From assembly GCA_030145015.1 (NCBI GenBank), contig JAQYWI010000246.1:1-6849 (forward strand): 6,849 nt of DNA. The letters are read 5' to 3'. Below are positions 6,219 to 6,849 of the stretch, piece by piece; position 1 is the stretch's first letter, and the number at the start of each line of letters is the position of its first letter. The position numbers and the translations under genes are program-made. Source of the DNA: Desulfobacterales bacterium (GTDB lineage: Bacteria > Desulfobacterota > Desulfobacteria > Desulfobacterales > JAHEIW01). Under the pieces are notes generated by a model that saw only the letters and a program-made list of their open reading frames with translations, had not been told where the DNA came from and did not search any database.

Positions 6219-6311
6219 AAAGTTGAGGATGCCCCAGATCCAAGACGTCCAAAGCCGTAGTATTTTACTTCGAGCCCTTGGCAACGAAGTAGATGGGGCA
6301 TCCTCGGCTTT
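6219..6311 (+). ncRNA. Candidate structured RNA or palindromic element with an 18-pair stem and nested hairpin
   Basis: Bases 6219-6236 pair with 6294-6311 over 18 consecutive positions: 16 Watson-Crick pairs plus T6223-G6307 and T6224-G6306. Inside, 6264-6272 pairs with 6285-6293 over nine positions, again with one T-G (6265-6292), and abuts the outer stem so that the two could stack. The inner loop can close further through GCC (6274-6276) and GGC (6280-6282). The 27 bases 6237-6263 remain mostly unpaired. As + strand RNA all three T-G positions become allowed G-U pairs, whereas in the opposite strand they would be A-C mismatches, which favours + strand RNA. I recognise no known riboswitch. 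It could be a leader for the DarP-like gene, a free RNA, or a DNA repeat element. Confidence 0.45.
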
Positions 6312-6320
6312 CCCTCCGGG

Positions 6321-6443
6321 TAAAAAACATGACAAATTTTTTATTTGTTTGAGATGTCACTAAAAATTTATTCGGAAAACAGGTCCAAAAGTATTCAAAT
6401 GCCTTATTATTATTCTTTTTTCTATACCTTGTCATGTTTTTTA
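6321..6443. repeat. 15-bp perfect inverted repeat bounding a 123-bp A/T-rich segment
   Basis: TAAAAAACATGACAA (6321-6335) is the exact reverse complement of 6429-6443. The enclosed 93 bases are A/T-rich, include a smaller ACAAAT/ATTTGT dyad near 6332-6348, and have no gene. It begins ten bases after the large stem and ends 25 bases before the AGGAGG of the DarP-like gene. It could form the second stem of a leader RNA or be the ends of a tiny insertion. No clear flanking duplication was found. Confidence 0.5.
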
Positions 6444-6468
6444 TGCAGCTGCAGGGTAAACCGGAAGT

Positions 6469-6474
6469 AGGAGG
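6469..6474 (+). promoter_or_regulatory. Ribosome binding site AGGAGG of the DarP-like gene
   Basis: A perfect six-base anti-16S match, eight bases before the ATG at 6483. It fixes the start and shows that the gene is likely well translated. Confidence 0.8.
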
Positions 6475-6482
6475 CCTGCAAA

Positions 6483-6758
6483 ATGGATACGGATTATAAA
6501 AGCAGAACCCAAAGAAAAAATGAAGACCGGGCCCTGCAGCGCCTGGGCGAACAGTTGGTCGCCCTGCCGTTGGGCCAGCTTGAGACCATGGGGCTGCCGG
6601 ATGAGCTTCTGACGGCCATCGAATTCGCACGTAAAATAAAAAGCCGTGGCGCCCGGCGCAGGCAGGTTCAGTACATCGGCACCCTCATGCGGCATATCGA
6701 CCCGCAACCCATCGAAACCGCCCTCGATCGCATCCGGTCGGGAAACTTACGAAAATAA
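6483..6758 (+). CDS. darP: DarP/YjgA (DUF615)-like ribosome-associated protein, short form
   Basis: A 91-residue, strongly basic protein resembling the N-terminal and central part of DarP (YjgA), which assists late 50S subunit assembly in E. coli. Matching elements are SRTQRKNEDRALQRLGEQLV (7-26), LPDELLTAIEFARKIKSRGARRRQVQYIG (38-66) and MRHIDPQPIETALDRI (68-83). E. coli DarP has about 183 residues, and the acidic N-terminal tail and the C-terminal helical half are absent here. The bases after the stop do not continue the family in another frame, so I see no simple frameshift. The short length may be a lineage-specific form or the result of truncation. A perfect AGGAGG precedes the ATG. It lies downstream of the structured intergenic block. 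Confidence 0.75.
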   Translation: MDTDYKSRTQRKNEDRALQRLGEQLVALPLGQLETMGLPDELLTAIEFARKIKSRGARRRQVQYIGTLMRHIDPQPIETALDRIRSGNLRK

Positions 6759-6770
6759 CCTGGCGCCCGC

Positions 6771-6789
6771 CGGAAACGCGCAATTTCCG
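6771..6789 (+). terminator. Weak hairpin after the DarP-like gene, doubtful terminator
   Basis: CGGAAA (6771-6776) pairs with TTTCCG (6784-6789) around a seven-base loop, 12 bases after the stop. No T run follows (TCCCCTTATC), so intrinsic termination is not well supported. Confidence 0.2.
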
Positions 6790-6849
6790 TCCCCTTATCA
6801 TGGAAAGATGGTTAGATTGTGTCCATCCATAAATGAGGATTTTTGTTCA

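Larger units (their letters stand above)
5962..6482. other. 521-bp intergenic region without a convincing gene, rich in inverted repeats
   Basis: This gap separates the divergently oriented methyltransferase and DarP-like genes. The first 120 bases would carry the methyltransferase promoter, but I see no clear -35/-10 pair. Around 6125-6175 is a G/C-rich run. From 6182 onward there are three successive inverted repeats (6182-6213, 6219-6311, 6321-6443). The 84-residue minus-strand frame at 6047-6301 is open but has no ribosome binding site, crosses a strong hairpin and looks like a shadow. Confidence 0.6.

Noticed and set aside
6237..6263. Similarity of GACGTCCAAAGCC to the c-di-GMP-I riboswitch core
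   Set aside because: The other conserved segments and the tetraloop-receptor arrangement are missing, so the likeness is superficial.
6047..6301. 84-residue minus-strand frame with protein-like stretches
   Set aside because: It has no ribosome binding site and reads through an 18-pair hairpin. It most likely reflects an open frame across non-coding structured DNA.
6265..6630. 121-residue minus-strand frame opposite the DarP-like gene
   Set aside because: It is antisense to a recognised gene with a perfect AGGAGG, and its low-complexity sequence looks like noise.
6833..6849. ATG with MRIFV at the right edge as the start of another gene
   Set aside because: Only five codons are visible and there is no ribosome binding site upstream; it cannot be judged.
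1..6849. CRISPR array, tRNA, rRNA, integron attC site or toxin-antitoxin pair
   Set aside because: I looked for regular spaced repeats, cloverleaf and T-loop signals, attC-type ends and paired small genes and found none that hold up.

Overview
The window looks chromosomal, from a Gram-negative, moderately GC-rich bacterium. The mix of genes suggests Desulfobacterota (Desulfobacterales-like): a stand-alone RlmL-type THUMP methyltransferase, a short DUF615/DarP protein, a MacAB-like efflux operon with a separate ATPase, and GGTTCA-type degenerate repeats between genes. This taxonomic call is inference from remembered family resemblance and was not tested by any search.

Positions 1-4014 (+ strand) hold the end of a tripartite ABC efflux operon. 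In order these are the C-terminal part of a periplasmic adaptor (cut by the window edge), a MacB/LolD-type ATPase overlapping it by ATGA, and two paralogous MacB-type permeases of about 400 residues each. The adaptor would bridge the permeases to an outer-membrane partner that is not in the window. The ATPase would power the two permeases, which probably pair as a heterodimer, as LolC/LolE do. The ATPase and first permease are 4 bp apart, but the two permeases are separated by about 330 bp. Most of that gap is a 263-bp block with inverted-repeat ends, flanked by the 8-bp direct repeat GATAAATA. I read it as a MITE-like insertion directly at the stop codon of permease 1.

Positions 4015-4767 are a degraded zone. 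The 5' half of a carboxymuconolactone-decarboxylase-family gene (+) and a short gene with a good ribosome binding site (-) meet tail to tail and overlap by 35 bp. Both seem to stop where their homologous sequence runs out, which suggests a deletion or recombination scar. A G/C-run REP-like repeat and an unassigned coding-like fragment follow.

Positions 4768-5961 (- strand) encode an intact RlmL-like 23S rRNA guanine-N2 methyltransferase. Positions 5962-6482 contain no convincing gene but are rich in secondary structure. The main structure is an 18-pair stem (6219-6311) enclosing a second 9-pair stem, with three G-U pairs that form only in + strand RNA. A separate 15-bp perfect inverted repeat (6321-6443) comes next. 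These lie just upstream of a short DarP/YjgA-like gene (6483-6758, + strand) with a perfect AGGAGG. The block could be a structured leader RNA for that gene or a palindromic repeat element. The last 90 bases hold at most a weak hairpin and perhaps the first codons of another gene.
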